Of a DNA stretch of 64,000 nucleotides, positions 48,798 to 57,091 are shown piece after piece. The stretch covers positions 1 through 64,000 of the forward strand of contig NZ_LFYT02000011.1 in the NCBI RefSeq assembly GCF_001270065.2, in the 5' to 3' direction. Source of the stretch: Limnohabitans planktonicus II-D5 (GTDB taxonomy: Bacteria > Pseudomonadota > Gammaproteobacteria > Burkholderiales > Burkholderiaceae_C). Below the pieces are notes generated by a model, which was not told the origin of the DNA, searched no databases, and was given only the letters and a program-made list of their open reading frames with translations. Made by a program: the position numbers and the translations under genes. The number at the start of each line of letters is the position of its first letter. The stretch's first letter is position 1.

Positions 48798-48823
48798 TTT
48801 TACCAAGCAAACGCTTTGTAAAA
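48798..48823. promoter_or_regulatory. 26-bp palindrome, candidate operator for the fatty-acid degradation genes
   Basis: TTTTACCAAGC (48798-48808) and GCTTTGTAAAA (48813-48823) are inverted complements with one mismatch around a 4-bp centre. The site lies between divergent fadA and the acyl-CoA dehydrogenase. Its size and placement suit a TetR-family dimer, and a TetR gene lies 1.3 kb away at 50143-50823. Binding is inference. Confidence 0.55.
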
Positions 48824-48854
48824 ATACCAAACCCCAAGTCTTGAAGGTGACACC

Positions 48855-50018
48855 ATGATTGAACGCACACTGTTTTCCGCCGACCACGAAGCCTTTCGCG
48901 ACAGCTTTCGCCGCTTCATGGACAAGGAAATCGCCCCCCACCACGACGCCTGGGAAGAACAAGGCTATGTGGACCGCGCCGTGTGGGACAAGGCCGGTGA
49001 AAACGGCTTTTTGTGCATGACCCTGCCCGAGGCCTATGGCGGCTCAGACGCTGACAAGCTGTATTCGGTGGTGCAGATGGAGGAACTCTCACGCGCAGGC
49101 TTCACCGGCATCGGCTACGGCCTGCACAGCGAGATCGTGGCCCCATACATCCTGCATTACGGCACCGAAGCACAAAAGCAAAAGTACCTGCCCAAGCTGG
49201 CGAGCGGGGAAATGGTGGGCGCGATTGCCATGAGCGAACCGGCTGCAGGCTCGGACCTGCAGGGCGTGAAAACTACCGCCATGCTGCAAGCGGACGGCAC
49301 GTATTTGATCAACGGCAGCAAGACCTTCATCACCAACGGCTGGCACGCCGACTTGGTCATCCTCGTGGCCAAGACCGACCCGGCTGCGGGTGCCAAGGGC
49401 ACCAGCTTGTTCTTGATCGAGCGCGGCATGCCCGGCTTTGAAAAAGGCAAGCGCCTCAAAAAGCTGGGCCTCAAAGCGCAGGACACGTCTGAATTGTTTT
49501 TTGACAACGTCAAGGTCAGCGCCGACCAACTGCTGGGCGGCACCGCCATGCAGGGCAAGGGCTTCATTTGCCTGATGGAGCAACTGCCTTGGGAGCGCCT
49601 GCAAATCGCGATTGGCGGCATCGCCGCTGCGCAAGCGGCCATCGACTGGACGGTGCAATACGTGAAGGACCGCAAGGTGTTTGGCCAGGCCGTGGGCAAT
49701 TACCAGAACACCCGCTACACCCTGGCCGAGCTGCAAACCGAGGTGCAAGTCGCCCGCGTGTTCGTGGACAAGTGCAGTGAGCTGCTGCTGCAAGACAAGC
49801 TCGACACGGCAACGGCCAGCATGGCCAAGTACTGGTGCACCGACTTGCAATGCAAAGTCATGGACGAGTGCGTGCAGCTGCACGGCGGCTACGGCTACAT
49901 GTGGGAATACCCCATCACCCGCGCCTATGCCGACGCCCGCGTGCAACGCATCTACGGCGGCACCAACGAGATCATGAAAGAAGTGATTTCGCGCAGCATG
50001 GGTTTGTCGGGGCGCTGA
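48855..50018 (+). CDS. Acyl-CoA dehydrogenase
   Basis: The 387-residue FAD enzyme has signature regions AIAMSEPAAGSDLQGVKT and the FAD/C-terminal region QLHGGYGYMWEYPITRAYAD then YGGTNEIMKEVISR. It oxidises acyl-CoA to trans-2-enoyl-CoA, feeding FadB. It is divergent from fadA and about 125 bp upstream of the tetR gene. Chain-length or branched-chain preference cannot be told from sequence alone. Confidence 0.92.
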   Translation: MIERTLFSADHEAFRDSFRRFMDKEIAPHHDAWEEQGYVDRAVWDKAGENGFLCMTLPEAYGGSDADKLYSVVQMEELSRAGFTGIGYGLHSEIVAPYILHYGTEAQKQKYLPKLASGEMVGAIAMSEPAAGSDLQGVKTTAMLQADGTYLINGSKTFITNGWHADLVILVAKTDPAAGAKGTSLFLIERGMPGFEKGKRLKKLGLKAQDTSELFFDNVKVSADQLLGGTAMQGKGFICLMEQLPWERLQIAIGGIAAAQAAIDWTVQYVKDRKVFGQAVGNYQNTRYTLAELQTEVQVARVFVDKCSELLLQDKLDTATASMAKYWCTDLQCKVMDECVQLHGGYGYMWEYPITRAYADARVQRIYGGTNEIMKEVISRSMGLSGR

Positions 50019-50142
50019 AAGTGCCATCGCCAGCGAACATGATGTTGGATTTTTGTAGGCGCTTGCCTGCAAGCGATCACCCCTGGATCACGCTCGCTCA
50101 TTGCCAGCAGGGCTGGTTCCTACACATGACAAATAAGCCAGC

Positions 50143-50823
50143 ATGACTGAGCTGGCAGAACCCAAACGCGCGCGGGGTCGCCCCAAAAAAACCGAGGGCG
50201 AACGGGACGACGGGAACCGCCGCCAGGCGCTGATCTCTGCTGCGGCACAGCTGTTTCACCTCAAGGGCTATGACGCTACCAGCACCCGCGAAATTGCGGC
50301 GCAGGTGGGCATGCAAGCGGGTTCGCCCTTTTATCACTTTGGCAACAAGCAAGACCTGCTGCTGGCCGTGATGGTGGAAGGCATGAAGCAGGCCATTGAG
50401 AGACAAAGGGCTGCCTGTGCAGCGCAAGGCAAAGACCTGAGCGCCCGCGAACAATTGCGCACCCTGATCCGCAACCAGTTCGATGTGCTGCTCGGGCCTG
50501 ACAGCGATTTCATTCCGGTGATGCTGTACGAATGGCGTTCGCTGAACGACGCACAGCGCCAAACCATCACGCGCATCAAAGACGACTACGAAGCGGCCTG
50601 GACGCCCGTGCTGCAAGCCCTGCACGATACAGGCCAGCTGCAAGCGCCCGTGGGCCTGGCCCGACTCATGATTTTTGGTGCCCTGAATTGGTCGGTGCAG
50701 TGGTATGAAGCCCCCAGCACCACATCCCCAAGTTCGCCCACCCGACGCGCCACGCTGGACGAATTGACCGAATCCGCATTGCAGCTTTTTTTGCCCGACC
50801 GCGCCGCAGCTGCTGCGACGTGA
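50143..50823 (+). CDS. TetR-family transcriptional regulator
   Basis: The 226-residue protein has a basic N-terminal tail (KRARGRPKKTEGER), then a TetR helix-turn-helix (about 25-70; ATSTREIAAQVGMQAGSPFY then HFGNKQDLL), then an all-helical ligand domain. Flanked by acyl-CoA dehydrogenases and 28 bp before the second one, it probably senses an acyl-CoA and represses this cluster. The palindrome in the fadA divergent region is a candidate site. Confidence 0.88.
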   Translation: MTELAEPKRARGRPKKTEGERDDGNRRQALISAAAQLFHLKGYDATSTREIAAQVGMQAGSPFYHFGNKQDLLLAVMVEGMKQAIERQRAACAAQGKDLSAREQLRTLIRNQFDVLLGPDSDFIPVMLYEWRSLNDAQRQTITRIKDDYEAAWTPVLQALHDTGQLQAPVGLARLMIFGALNWSVQWYEAPSTTSPSSPTRRATLDELTESALQLFLPDRAAAAAT

Positions 50824-50851
50824 ACGATCCCCACACACCCGGAGACACACC

Positions 50852-52024
50852 ATGCAATACACCCACGAACACCGCGAAATCCAGAACACGCTCAAGCGCT
50901 TCATCGAAGCCGAAATCAACCCCCATGTGGACGAGTGGGAAGCAGCCGAGATTTTCCCCGCGCACGAGGTCTTCAAGAAGATGGGCAACTTGGGCCTCTT
51001 GGGCCTGACCAAGCCCGAGGCCTTTGGCGGTGCGGGGCTGGACTATTCGTACAGCCTGGCCATGGCGGAGGCCCTGGGGCATATTGACTGCGGCGGCATC
51101 CCCATGGCCATTGGCGTGCAGACCGACATGGCCACACCTGCACTGGCCCGTTTTGGCAGCGATGAATTGCGTGCACAGTTTCTGGCCCCGGCCATTGCGG
51201 GTGACATGGTGGGCTGTATCGGCGTGAGCGAGCCCGGTGCGGGCAGTGATGTGGCGGGCATCAAGACCGTGGCCCGCAAGGACGGGGACGACTACGTGAT
51301 CAGCGGCCAGAAGATGTGGATCACCAACAGCTTGCAGGCCGACTGGATGTGCATGCTGGTCAATACGGGAGAAGGTCCCATCCACAAAAACAAAAGCCTG
51401 GTCATGGTGCCCATGCGCGAGAACGGCAAGCTGCTGCCCGGCATCGAGGTGGGCAAGAAGATCAAGAAGATCGGCATGAACAGCAGCGACACGGGCTTGA
51501 TTTATTTTGACGAAGTGCGCGTGCCCCAGCGCTACCGCATCGGCGCAGAAGGCCAGGGCTTCATCTACCAAATGCAGCAGTTTCAGGAAGAGCGCCTGTG
51601 GTGCGCGGCGAGCACGCTGCAGTCGCTGACCAACTGCATTCAGTGGACGGTGGAGTGGGCGCAAGAGCGCAAGCTGTTTGGCAGCACACTGGCAGACCAG
51701 CAGTGGGTGCAGTTCAAGCTGGCCGAACTCAAAGCCGACGTAGAGAGCCTGCGCGCCCTGACTTACCAGGCTTGCGAACACTACATCGCTGGCGAAGACG
51801 TGACCGAATGGGCCACCATGGCCAAACTCAAAGCGGGGCGCCTGAACCGCACGGTGCCTGACACCTGTCTGCAGTTTTGGGGCGGCATGGGCTTCACCTG
51901 GGAGAACAAGGTCTCGCGCATGTACCGCGATGGGCGTCTCGCCTCGATCGGCGGCGGCGCAGACGAGGTCATGCTGGGCATCTTGGCCAAGATGATGGGC
52001 ATTGCCAAGCGGCCGCAAAAATGA
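50852..52024 (+). CDS. Acyl-CoA dehydrogenase, citronellyl-CoA-dehydrogenase-like
   Basis: The 390-residue FAD enzyme has VSEPGAGSDVAGIKT, GFIYQMQQFQEERLW and the C-terminal LQFWGGMGFTWENKVSRMYR then GGGADEVML. The GGGADEVM ending, instead of GGTNEI, is typical of AtuD-like citronellyl-CoA dehydrogenases and other branched-chain isoprenoid dehydrogenases. A GGAG ribosome site precedes the ATG. It is translated after tetR. Substrate assignment is tentative. Confidence 0.88.
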   Translation: MQYTHEHREIQNTLKRFIEAEINPHVDEWEAAEIFPAHEVFKKMGNLGLLGLTKPEAFGGAGLDYSYSLAMAEALGHIDCGGIPMAIGVQTDMATPALARFGSDELRAQFLAPAIAGDMVGCIGVSEPGAGSDVAGIKTVARKDGDDYVISGQKMWITNSLQADWMCMLVNTGEGPIHKNKSLVMVPMRENGKLLPGIEVGKKIKKIGMNSSDTGLIYFDEVRVPQRYRIGAEGQGFIYQMQQFQEERLWCAASTLQSLTNCIQWTVEWAQERKLFGSTLADQQWVQFKLAELKADVESLRALTYQACEHYIAGEDVTEWATMAKLKAGRLNRTVPDTCLQFWGGMGFTWENKVSRMYRDGRLASIGGGADEVMLGILAKMMGIAKRPQK

Positions 52025-52181
52025 GCTGCAAGGCCTGTTGATTCAGTGCCAAGGCGTTTGGGCACACCTGGCCTCTGACCCGGTGAGGCATCAGGCCAGC
52101 GCGCCGCGCACATCACTCGGCAAGCACAGCGGTTGTTTGGTCTGTTCATCGTGGTGCAAGCAGTCTTGGCTGTGGGCTGCT

Positions 52182-52472
52182 TCAATCAAAGATGTCGTGC
52201 AGCCAGGATTTCTTGCGTTTGTAGGCGTCACGATCACCAAATCCATAACGCCCATCCCCATAGGTCTGTGTGTGCGGTTGAGCCGCAGCAGGCTGGGGCG
52301 CATGGGGCACAGGCGCGGCTTGCGCAGGGCTGGCTGCAAGGGCGCGGTCTAGCAGTTTGTCCAGTTCGCCGCGATCGAGCCAGATGCCCCTGCATGCAGG
52401 GCAATAGTCAATTTCAACACCTTGGCGCTCGGCCATGACCAGGGGTGTGTCGGTGCAAGTAGGGCATTTCAT
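52182..52472 (-). CDS. Zinc-ribbon (TFIIB-type) protein
   Basis: The 96-residue protein begins MKCPTC and has CPTC (3-6) and CPAC (24-27) zinc ligands, followed by RGIWLDRGELDKLL, the hallmark of zf-TFIIB bacterial proteins. The rest is an Ala/Pro linker, a Gly/Tyr-rich stretch and a basic tail ending KKSWLHDIFD. Function is unknown. The start at 52472 is chosen over 52505 because it begins at the zinc ribbon. Confidence 0.82.
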   Translation of the reverse strand: MKCPTCTDTPLVMAERQGVEIDYCPACRGIWLDRGELDKLLDRALAASPAQAAPVPHAPQPAAAQPHTQTYGDGRYGFGDRDAYKRKKSWLHDIFD

Positions 52473-52682
52473 GATGACTCCTTTGAATTTGGACAGGCGC
52501 AGCATGTGATTGGCTTGTTGGTGGATTCCCTTGCTTCATTTGTCAGTGCAGAACCGTCCGAAAAACGGGCTAGTTGCCATTGAAGCCAGCACTGTCATGG
52601 CGCAAGGTGGGTCAACTTTATGCAGGTCAAGCACAAAGAAAAAGAAGACAATGACTGATCAATCCTCTTAAAAAATCTGCCC

Positions 52683-53576
52683 ATGCGCACCACCTTCAAC
52701 TACAAGCACTTGTATTACTTCTGGGTCGTTGCCAAGGAAGGCGGCATCACCCGCGCTGCTGACAAACTCGACATGGCCGTGCAAACGGTGAGTGCCCAAG
52801 TGCGAGAACTGGAGCGTTCGCTGGGGTATGCCCTGCTCAAACCGGCGGGTCGTGGACTGGCTTTGACCGATGCCGGACTGGCGGCCATGCAACAAGCCGA
52901 CCAGATTTTTCAGCTGGGCGAAGATCTGCCCGCCAAGGTGCGAGATGCCGTGAGCTCGCCCACCGTGCGGCTGGCCGCAGGCATCTCGGACGGACTGCCC
53001 AAGCTGGTCGTGCGCCGCCTGATGCAGCCTGTGATGGGCGAGCCGAATTTGCGCTTGTTGTGCCACGAGGGCGAGTTTGACGAACTGTTGGGCGACTTGG
53101 CCTTGCACCGTTTGGACGTGGTGCTCTCAGACCGCCCGGCGCCGAGTAACGCCAACATCAAGCTTTACAACCACGCACTGGGCTCATCGGCTGTGTCTTG
53201 GTACGGCAGTGCAGCCCTGGTCAAGTCGGCCAAAAAGAGTTTTCCAGCCAGCCTGTCCGATGTGCCGGTGCTGCTGCCCACCGGTCACACGGCCGTGCGC
53301 ACTCGGCTGGACCATTGGTTTGAGCACCACGGCGTCACGCCGCGCATCGTGGGCGAGTTTGAAGACAGCGCCCTGCTCAAGACCTTTGGCGAAAGCGGCA
53401 TGGGCGTGTTTCCAGCGGCCGAATGGGTACACGACGAATTGTTGGCCCACTACGATGTGCAGCGCCTGGGGCCTTGCGAGGGTGTGAAAGAAAACTTCTT
53501 CGCGATTGGCACCGAAAAGAAAGTGCAGCATCCACTGGTGCAGCGCCTCTTGCAGGCCAGCGTCTCGGCCCATTGA
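52683..53576 (+). CDS. nhaR: LysR-family regulator NhaR
   Basis: The 297-residue protein starts MRTTFNYKHLYYFWVVAKEG with a LysR winged helix (about 5-65; GGITRAADKLDMAVQTVSAQ). Its effector domain includes DLALHRLDVVLSDRPAPSN and ends GTEKKVQHPLVQRLLQ, as in NhaR. NhaR activates Na+/H+ antiporter and some envelope genes in response to Na+. An antiporter gene is not adjacent; it converges with terC across a shared terminator. Confidence 0.85.
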   Translation: MRTTFNYKHLYYFWVVAKEGGITRAADKLDMAVQTVSAQVRELERSLGYALLKPAGRGLALTDAGLAAMQQADQIFQLGEDLPAKVRDAVSSPTVRLAAGISDGLPKLVVRRLMQPVMGEPNLRLLCHEGEFDELLGDLALHRLDVVLSDRPAPSNANIKLYNHALGSSAVSWYGSAALVKSAKKSFPASLSDVPVLLPTGHTAVRTRLDHWFEHHGVTPRIVGEFEDSALLKTFGESGMGVFPAAEWVHDELLAHYDVQRLGPCEGVKENFFAIGTEKKVQHPLVQRLLQASVSAH

Positions 53577-53594
53577 GACACCAGCTTCAGACGT

Positions 53595-53630
53595 AAAAAA
53601 AGCCCCCAGGGCTTTTGACCCTGGAGGCTT
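53595..53630 (-). terminator. Rho-independent terminator after terC
   Basis: On the minus strand GCCTCCAGGG-TCAAAA-GCCCTGGGGGC is followed by seven T residues. It lies 19 bp beyond the terC stop, between convergent terC and nhaR. Confidence 0.85.
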
Positions 53631-53648
53631 GTTCACGAACGCAGCGCC

Positions 53649-54596
53649 TCAGGTTTTGGCCGAGCGCACACTCAGCAACATGGTCGCGGCCAAGATGCCC
53701 ACCACCACACCCAGCGAGACGCCCACGGGAATCTTGAACACATCGATCAAGCACATCTTGGTACCGATGAACACCAGGATCACAGCCAAACCGTAGTTGA
53801 GCAAGTGGAACTTGTTGGCCACAGCCGCCAGCAAGAAGTACATGGCACGCAAACCCAAGATGGCGAACACGTTGCTGGTCAAGACGATGAAGGGGTCCGA
53901 GGTGATCGCAAAAATCGCCGGGATCGAATCCACTGCAAAGATCACATCGGTCAAGGCGATCAGGCAGATCACCATGAACAGCGGCGTGGCGATCTTCTTG
54001 CCGTTTTCCACCGTCCAGAAGTTTTCACCATCGTAGTTTTTGCTGACCGGCAACACCTTGCGCAGCAACTTGAGTGCGGGGTTGTCTTCCAGATCAGGCT
54101 CCTTGCCAGCAGCCCACCACATCTTCACACCCGTGAGGATCAGGAAAGCACCGAACACATACAGCACCCAGTGGAACTCGGCCAGCAACCAGCCCCCCAC
54201 CAAAATCATCACCGTGCGCAGCACGATGGCACCGATGATGCCGATCATGAGCACACGTTTCTGGAAATTAGTGGGCACAGCAAAGTAGGTGAAGATCATC
54301 AGGAAGACAAAAATATTGTCCACCGCGAGTGATTTCTCGATCAGATAGCCGGTCAGGAATTCCAAGGACTTGGTGTTCGCTAACTCCAACGATCCTGTCG
54401 TGTCCTTGATGGCCCACCAAAACAGGCCGTTGAACAAAAAGCTCAAGGCGATCCAGATCAGGGACCAGTTGAGCGCCTCCTTGACGCCGATGTCGTGCGC
54501 GCCTTGCTTTTTGAGCACCACAAAATCCACAAACAGCGACACCAGCACAATGGCCACGAATGTGGCCCAAAGCCACAGGGGAGCAATGGTTTCCAT
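53649..54596 (-). CDS. TerC/Alx-family membrane protein
   Basis: The 315-residue protein has eight to nine membrane helices and TerC motifs: LTGYLIEKSLAVDNIFVFLM (the Asp-Asn pair) and ALTDVIFAVDSIPAIFAIT. The family includes TerC of tellurite resistance and Alx, associated with Mn2+ export. Sequence alone does not separate these roles; there are no other ter genes nearby. The leader upstream is ~100-200 bp and A+T-rich, with no clear Mn riboswitch. Confidence 0.88.
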   Translation of the reverse strand: METIAPLWLWATFVAIVLVSLFVDFVVLKKQGAHDIGVKEALNWSLIWIALSFLFNGLFWWAIKDTTGSLELANTKSLEFLTGYLIEKSLAVDNIFVFLMIFTYFAVPTNFQKRVLMIGIIGAIVLRTVMILVGGWLLAEFHWVLYVFGAFLILTGVKMWWAAGKEPDLEDNPALKLLRKVLPVSKNYDGENFWTVENGKKIATPLFMVICLIALTDVIFAVDSIPAIFAITSDPFIVLTSNVFAILGLRAMYFLLAAVANKFHLLNYGLAVILVFIGTKMCLIDVFKIPVGVSLGVVVGILAATMLLSVRSAKT

Positions 54597-54821
54597 TTCT
54601 TACCTCTTTCTTGTTCAAGACACTCTGAAAGCCGAATCGATCTGTCAAATGTTGCGAAGCTGTAGTCGGACACCCGACAGAACGATGGACTTGAAGGCCT
54701 CTATTTTTACTGAATAAAACTACCAATCATTCTTATAAAAACAGAATATCACACTGAATTTTCTTGCTGTTTTCTGAAGGCCTGCGTGGGCACCATGCCT
54801 TCTCTACCCCCTGAACGAATC

Positions 54822-55343
54822 ATGTCTTTCTTCAAAACCCTGTATTCCTCCCTGAAAAAGACCATGCCCACGCGTGAATCACTGGCACAGCACCCTTGGC
54901 TGCGCCCGGTGGCACACCATCTGCTCAATCCTCAGCTGTGGCGGCTACAGCGCGAGTCGGTGGCACGCGGCGTGGCCATCGGCACCTTTTGGGCCTTCGT
55001 GATCCCCTTGGGACAAACTTTTGTGGCCGCTGCCCACTGCACCTGGTGGCGCGGCAATATTCCCGCTGCGGCCATCATGACGATGTTGACCAACCCTTTG
55101 ACGTTCGGTTTTTGGCTCTGGCTGGCCTACCCTGTAGGCAACATGGTTCTGGGGATGCCTGTGCCCGCACAAGCCTTGCCCGATACAGACTGGGCGCACA
55201 GCCTACAAGAGGTCGGCGGCCCGGTGTTGCTGGGCATGGGCATTTTTGGCCTGGGCGGCGCAGCCCTTGGCTATCTGCTGGTCAAACTCAGCTGGCGGCT
55301 ACGTGTGGCGCTCAGGCGCCACCAATCCAACTCAGGAGTTTGA
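54822..55343 (+). CDS. DUF2062 domain membrane protein
   Basis: The 173-residue protein has a basic N-terminus, then NPQLWRLQRESVARGVAIGT and FWAFVIPLGQTFVAAAHC, two to three helices, TMLTNPLTFGFWLWLAYPVG, and a basic tail. This is the DUF2062 pattern of small inner-membrane proteins of unknown function. Start 54822 (MSFFKTLYSS) is chosen; a GTG 36 bp upstream is less likely. It ends 5 bp before the repeat element. Confidence 0.83.
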   Translation: MSFFKTLYSSLKKTMPTRESLAQHPWLRPVAHHLLNPQLWRLQRESVARGVAIGTFWAFVIPLGQTFVAAAHCTWWRGNIPAAAIMTMLTNPLTFGFWLWLAYPVGNMVLGMPVPAQALPDTDWAHSLQEVGGPVLLGMGIFGLGGAALGYLLVKLSWRLRVALRRHQSNSGV

Positions 55344-55348
55344 ACCTG

Positions 55349-55712
55349 TTGATACGGCACGCTGAAGTTTGAACTGTGTGAGACATGCCATCTTGTCGGC
55401 ACTCGCAGAGTCCGACATTTTGGTTCTGCACAGGCCCCATGTCGGGGTCTTCGACCGCCGACCTACAACAATGTGTGAGACATCGCCATCTCGTAGGTCG
55501 GCACTCGAAGAGTCCGACGTTATGGGTTTTGGCACAGGCCCATGTCGGAGTCTTCGACCGCCAACCTACAACAAGGTGTGAGGCTTCTCATCATGTAGGT
55601 CGGCACTCGAAGAGTCCGACGTTATGGGTTTTGGCACAGGCCCATGTCGGAGTCTTCGACCGCCGACCTCCAACATCTTTGAGCATTGAACTCTTCACAG
55701 GGCTGAATCAAT
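55349..55712. mobile_element. GTAGGTCGG element, locus 7: termini with three cores
   Basis: Left end TTGATACGGCACGCTGAAG and right end CTTCACAGGGCTGAATCAAT enclose three cores (near 55395, 55495 and 55595), each from GTCGGCACTCGCAGAG or GTAGGTCGGCACTCGAAGAG to CGACCGCCGACCTAC or a variant. It therefore expanded internally rather than head to tail. It sits between convergent DUF2062 and livK genes. 55713-55824 holds a tract shared with 63.5 kb, followed by the terminator. Confidence 0.88.
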
Positions 55713-55723
55713 TGCAAACGCAT

Positions 55724-55800
55724 TTGACCGCTTTGAACCCGCTGGAAACCCCTGGGCAACGCCCTCGGGCGCTTTGAACTGCGTTTTCCAGGTTGAAAGT
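55724..55800. repeat. Tract shared with 63504-63640, next to a GTAGGTCGG element
   Basis: Bases 55724-55751 (ttgaccgctttgaacccgct then ggaaaccc) are identical to 63504-63531. A second shared block, cgttttccaggttgaa, recurs as cgttttccagcttgaa near 63620. In both places the tract lies just outside the AATCAAT/GATCAAT end of a GTAGGTCGG element. Confidence 0.7.
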
Positions 55801-55824
55801 CCGTTAGAAGTTCGGCCCGCCAAA

Positions 55825-55864
55825 CAAAAACCGCCAGACCCTTGCGGGCACTGGCGGTTTTTTC
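55825..55864 (-). terminator. Terminator after livK
   Basis: AAAAACCGCCAG and CTGGCGGTTTTT form a perfect stem of about 12 bp around a 13-nt loop, with A- and T-runs on either side, so it may work in both directions. It is 22 bp after the livK stop. Confidence 0.88.
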
Positions 55865-55885
55865 ATGCAGCTAAAGCTGCAAGCT

Positions 55886-57055
55886 TTACTTCTTGTCGCT
55901 GAAGTAGCCCGAGGTCACTTTCCAGCGGCCGTCGGTGATTTGCGACATGCGCGAGGCGTTGCTGCCCAAACGCTTGGTGGCGGTGAAGGTCATCTCGCCT
56001 GTGCCGAAAATATCGGGTGGGATCACCATGGTGTCCATGGCCTTGATGATGCTCTCTGTGGTCACATTGGCACCCGATTTTTCAATGGCGCGCAAGAATG
56101 CGTCAATGGCGTTGTAGCCGTAGACCGAGAACACGGTCGGGTCTTCGTTGAACTTGGTCTTGTACTTGTTGGCCCAAAAACGGATGGGCTGTGCGGCCTC
56201 GTCCAGGTAGGGGTGCTGGGTCGACATGGTGGAATAAAAGCCATTCATGGCGGGGCCACCCAACTTGTGAATCAGGTCGGTATATGACGCGCTCGAACCG
56301 AGGAAGGTCGGGTTGAAACCCAGGCGACGTGCCGTGGCGATGCCGCCAATGGTTTCGCGGATGATGGTGCCCATGACCACGAAGTCGCACTTGGACGAGG
56401 CCAGCTTTTGCATCTGCGAAGCAAAGTCGGTGGCACCGCGTTTGTAGGTGGTGACTTCGGCGAACTGCATGCCCATGCTCTTGAGCCCTTCTTCGGCACC
56501 ACGGAACACCTCCAAACCGAATTCATCGTCCTGGTGCATGGCGCAGATTTGCTTGGCGTTCTTTTCCTTCACCAAAATCGGCACACCCAGACGCATCTGG
56601 TCGTAGTAGGTGGCGGCAAAAGAGTACTTGAGCTTGTGGAAGGGCTCGTACATTTCACGCGCAGCCGTGACCGGGAAGAAGTTGATCACGTTCTTCTGGA
56701 ACTGCACCGGCATGGCGGCCATGTTTTGCGCCGTGCCAATGTGGCCGATCATGGCGAAAATTTTGTCCTGGTTGACCAGCTTTTGCGCGGCCAGCACGGC
56801 GCGGCGGGGGTCATAGGCTGAGTCTTCGACCAGCAGCTTGAACTTGCGGCCATTGATGCCGCCTTGCTCGTTGGCTTCGTCCACGCGCAGCATCATGCCC
56901 AGGCGCACTTGCTTGCCAAAGCCCGCCAACGGGCCAGACAAGTCCTGGATCGAGCCGAGCACGATTTCGTTTTTGGACACGCCTTGCGTCTGGGCCATGG
57001 CCGCGCCAGCGGTCAGGGCCATCGCGGCAGCGATCAGGCTGAGTTTGAGTTTCAT
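55886..57055 (-). CDS. ABC transporter periplasmic binding protein (branched-chain amino-acid type)
   Basis: The 389-residue protein has a signal peptide (MKLKLSLIAAAMALTAGAAM, cleavage near AMA|QTQG) and the LivK/Leu-Ile-Val-BP domain: GSIQDLSGPLAGFGKQVRLG and GGINGRKFKLLVEDSAYDP. It would capture the substrate for the LivHMGF permease. Related proteins bind branched-chain amino acids, amides or aromatic acids. It is the last gene of the cassette, 36 bp after the ligase. Confidence 0.9.
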   Translation of the reverse strand: MKLKLSLIAAAMALTAGAAMAQTQGVSKNEIVLGSIQDLSGPLAGFGKQVRLGMMLRVDEANEQGGINGRKFKLLVEDSAYDPRRAVLAAQKLVNQDKIFAMIGHIGTAQNMAAMPVQFQKNVINFFPVTAAREMYEPFHKLKYSFAATYYDQMRLGVPILVKEKNAKQICAMHQDDEFGLEVFRGAEEGLKSMGMQFAEVTTYKRGATDFASQMQKLASSKCDFVVMGTIIRETIGGIATARRLGFNPTFLGSSASYTDLIHKLGGPAMNGFYSTMSTQHPYLDEAAQPIRFWANKYKTKFNEDPTVFSVYGYNAIDAFLRAIEKSGANVTTESIIKAMDTMVIPPDIFGTGEMTFTATKRLGSNASRMSQITDGRWKVTSGYFSDKK

Positions 57056-57091
57056 GGTGCAAGTCTCCTGTTGTGGTGATTGGGGATGGAA

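Noticed and set aside
54597..54785. Mn2+ (yybP-ykoY) riboswitch before the TerC/Alx gene
   Set aside because: Alx leaders often carry one, but the conserved paired segments of that riboswitch are not recognisable here.
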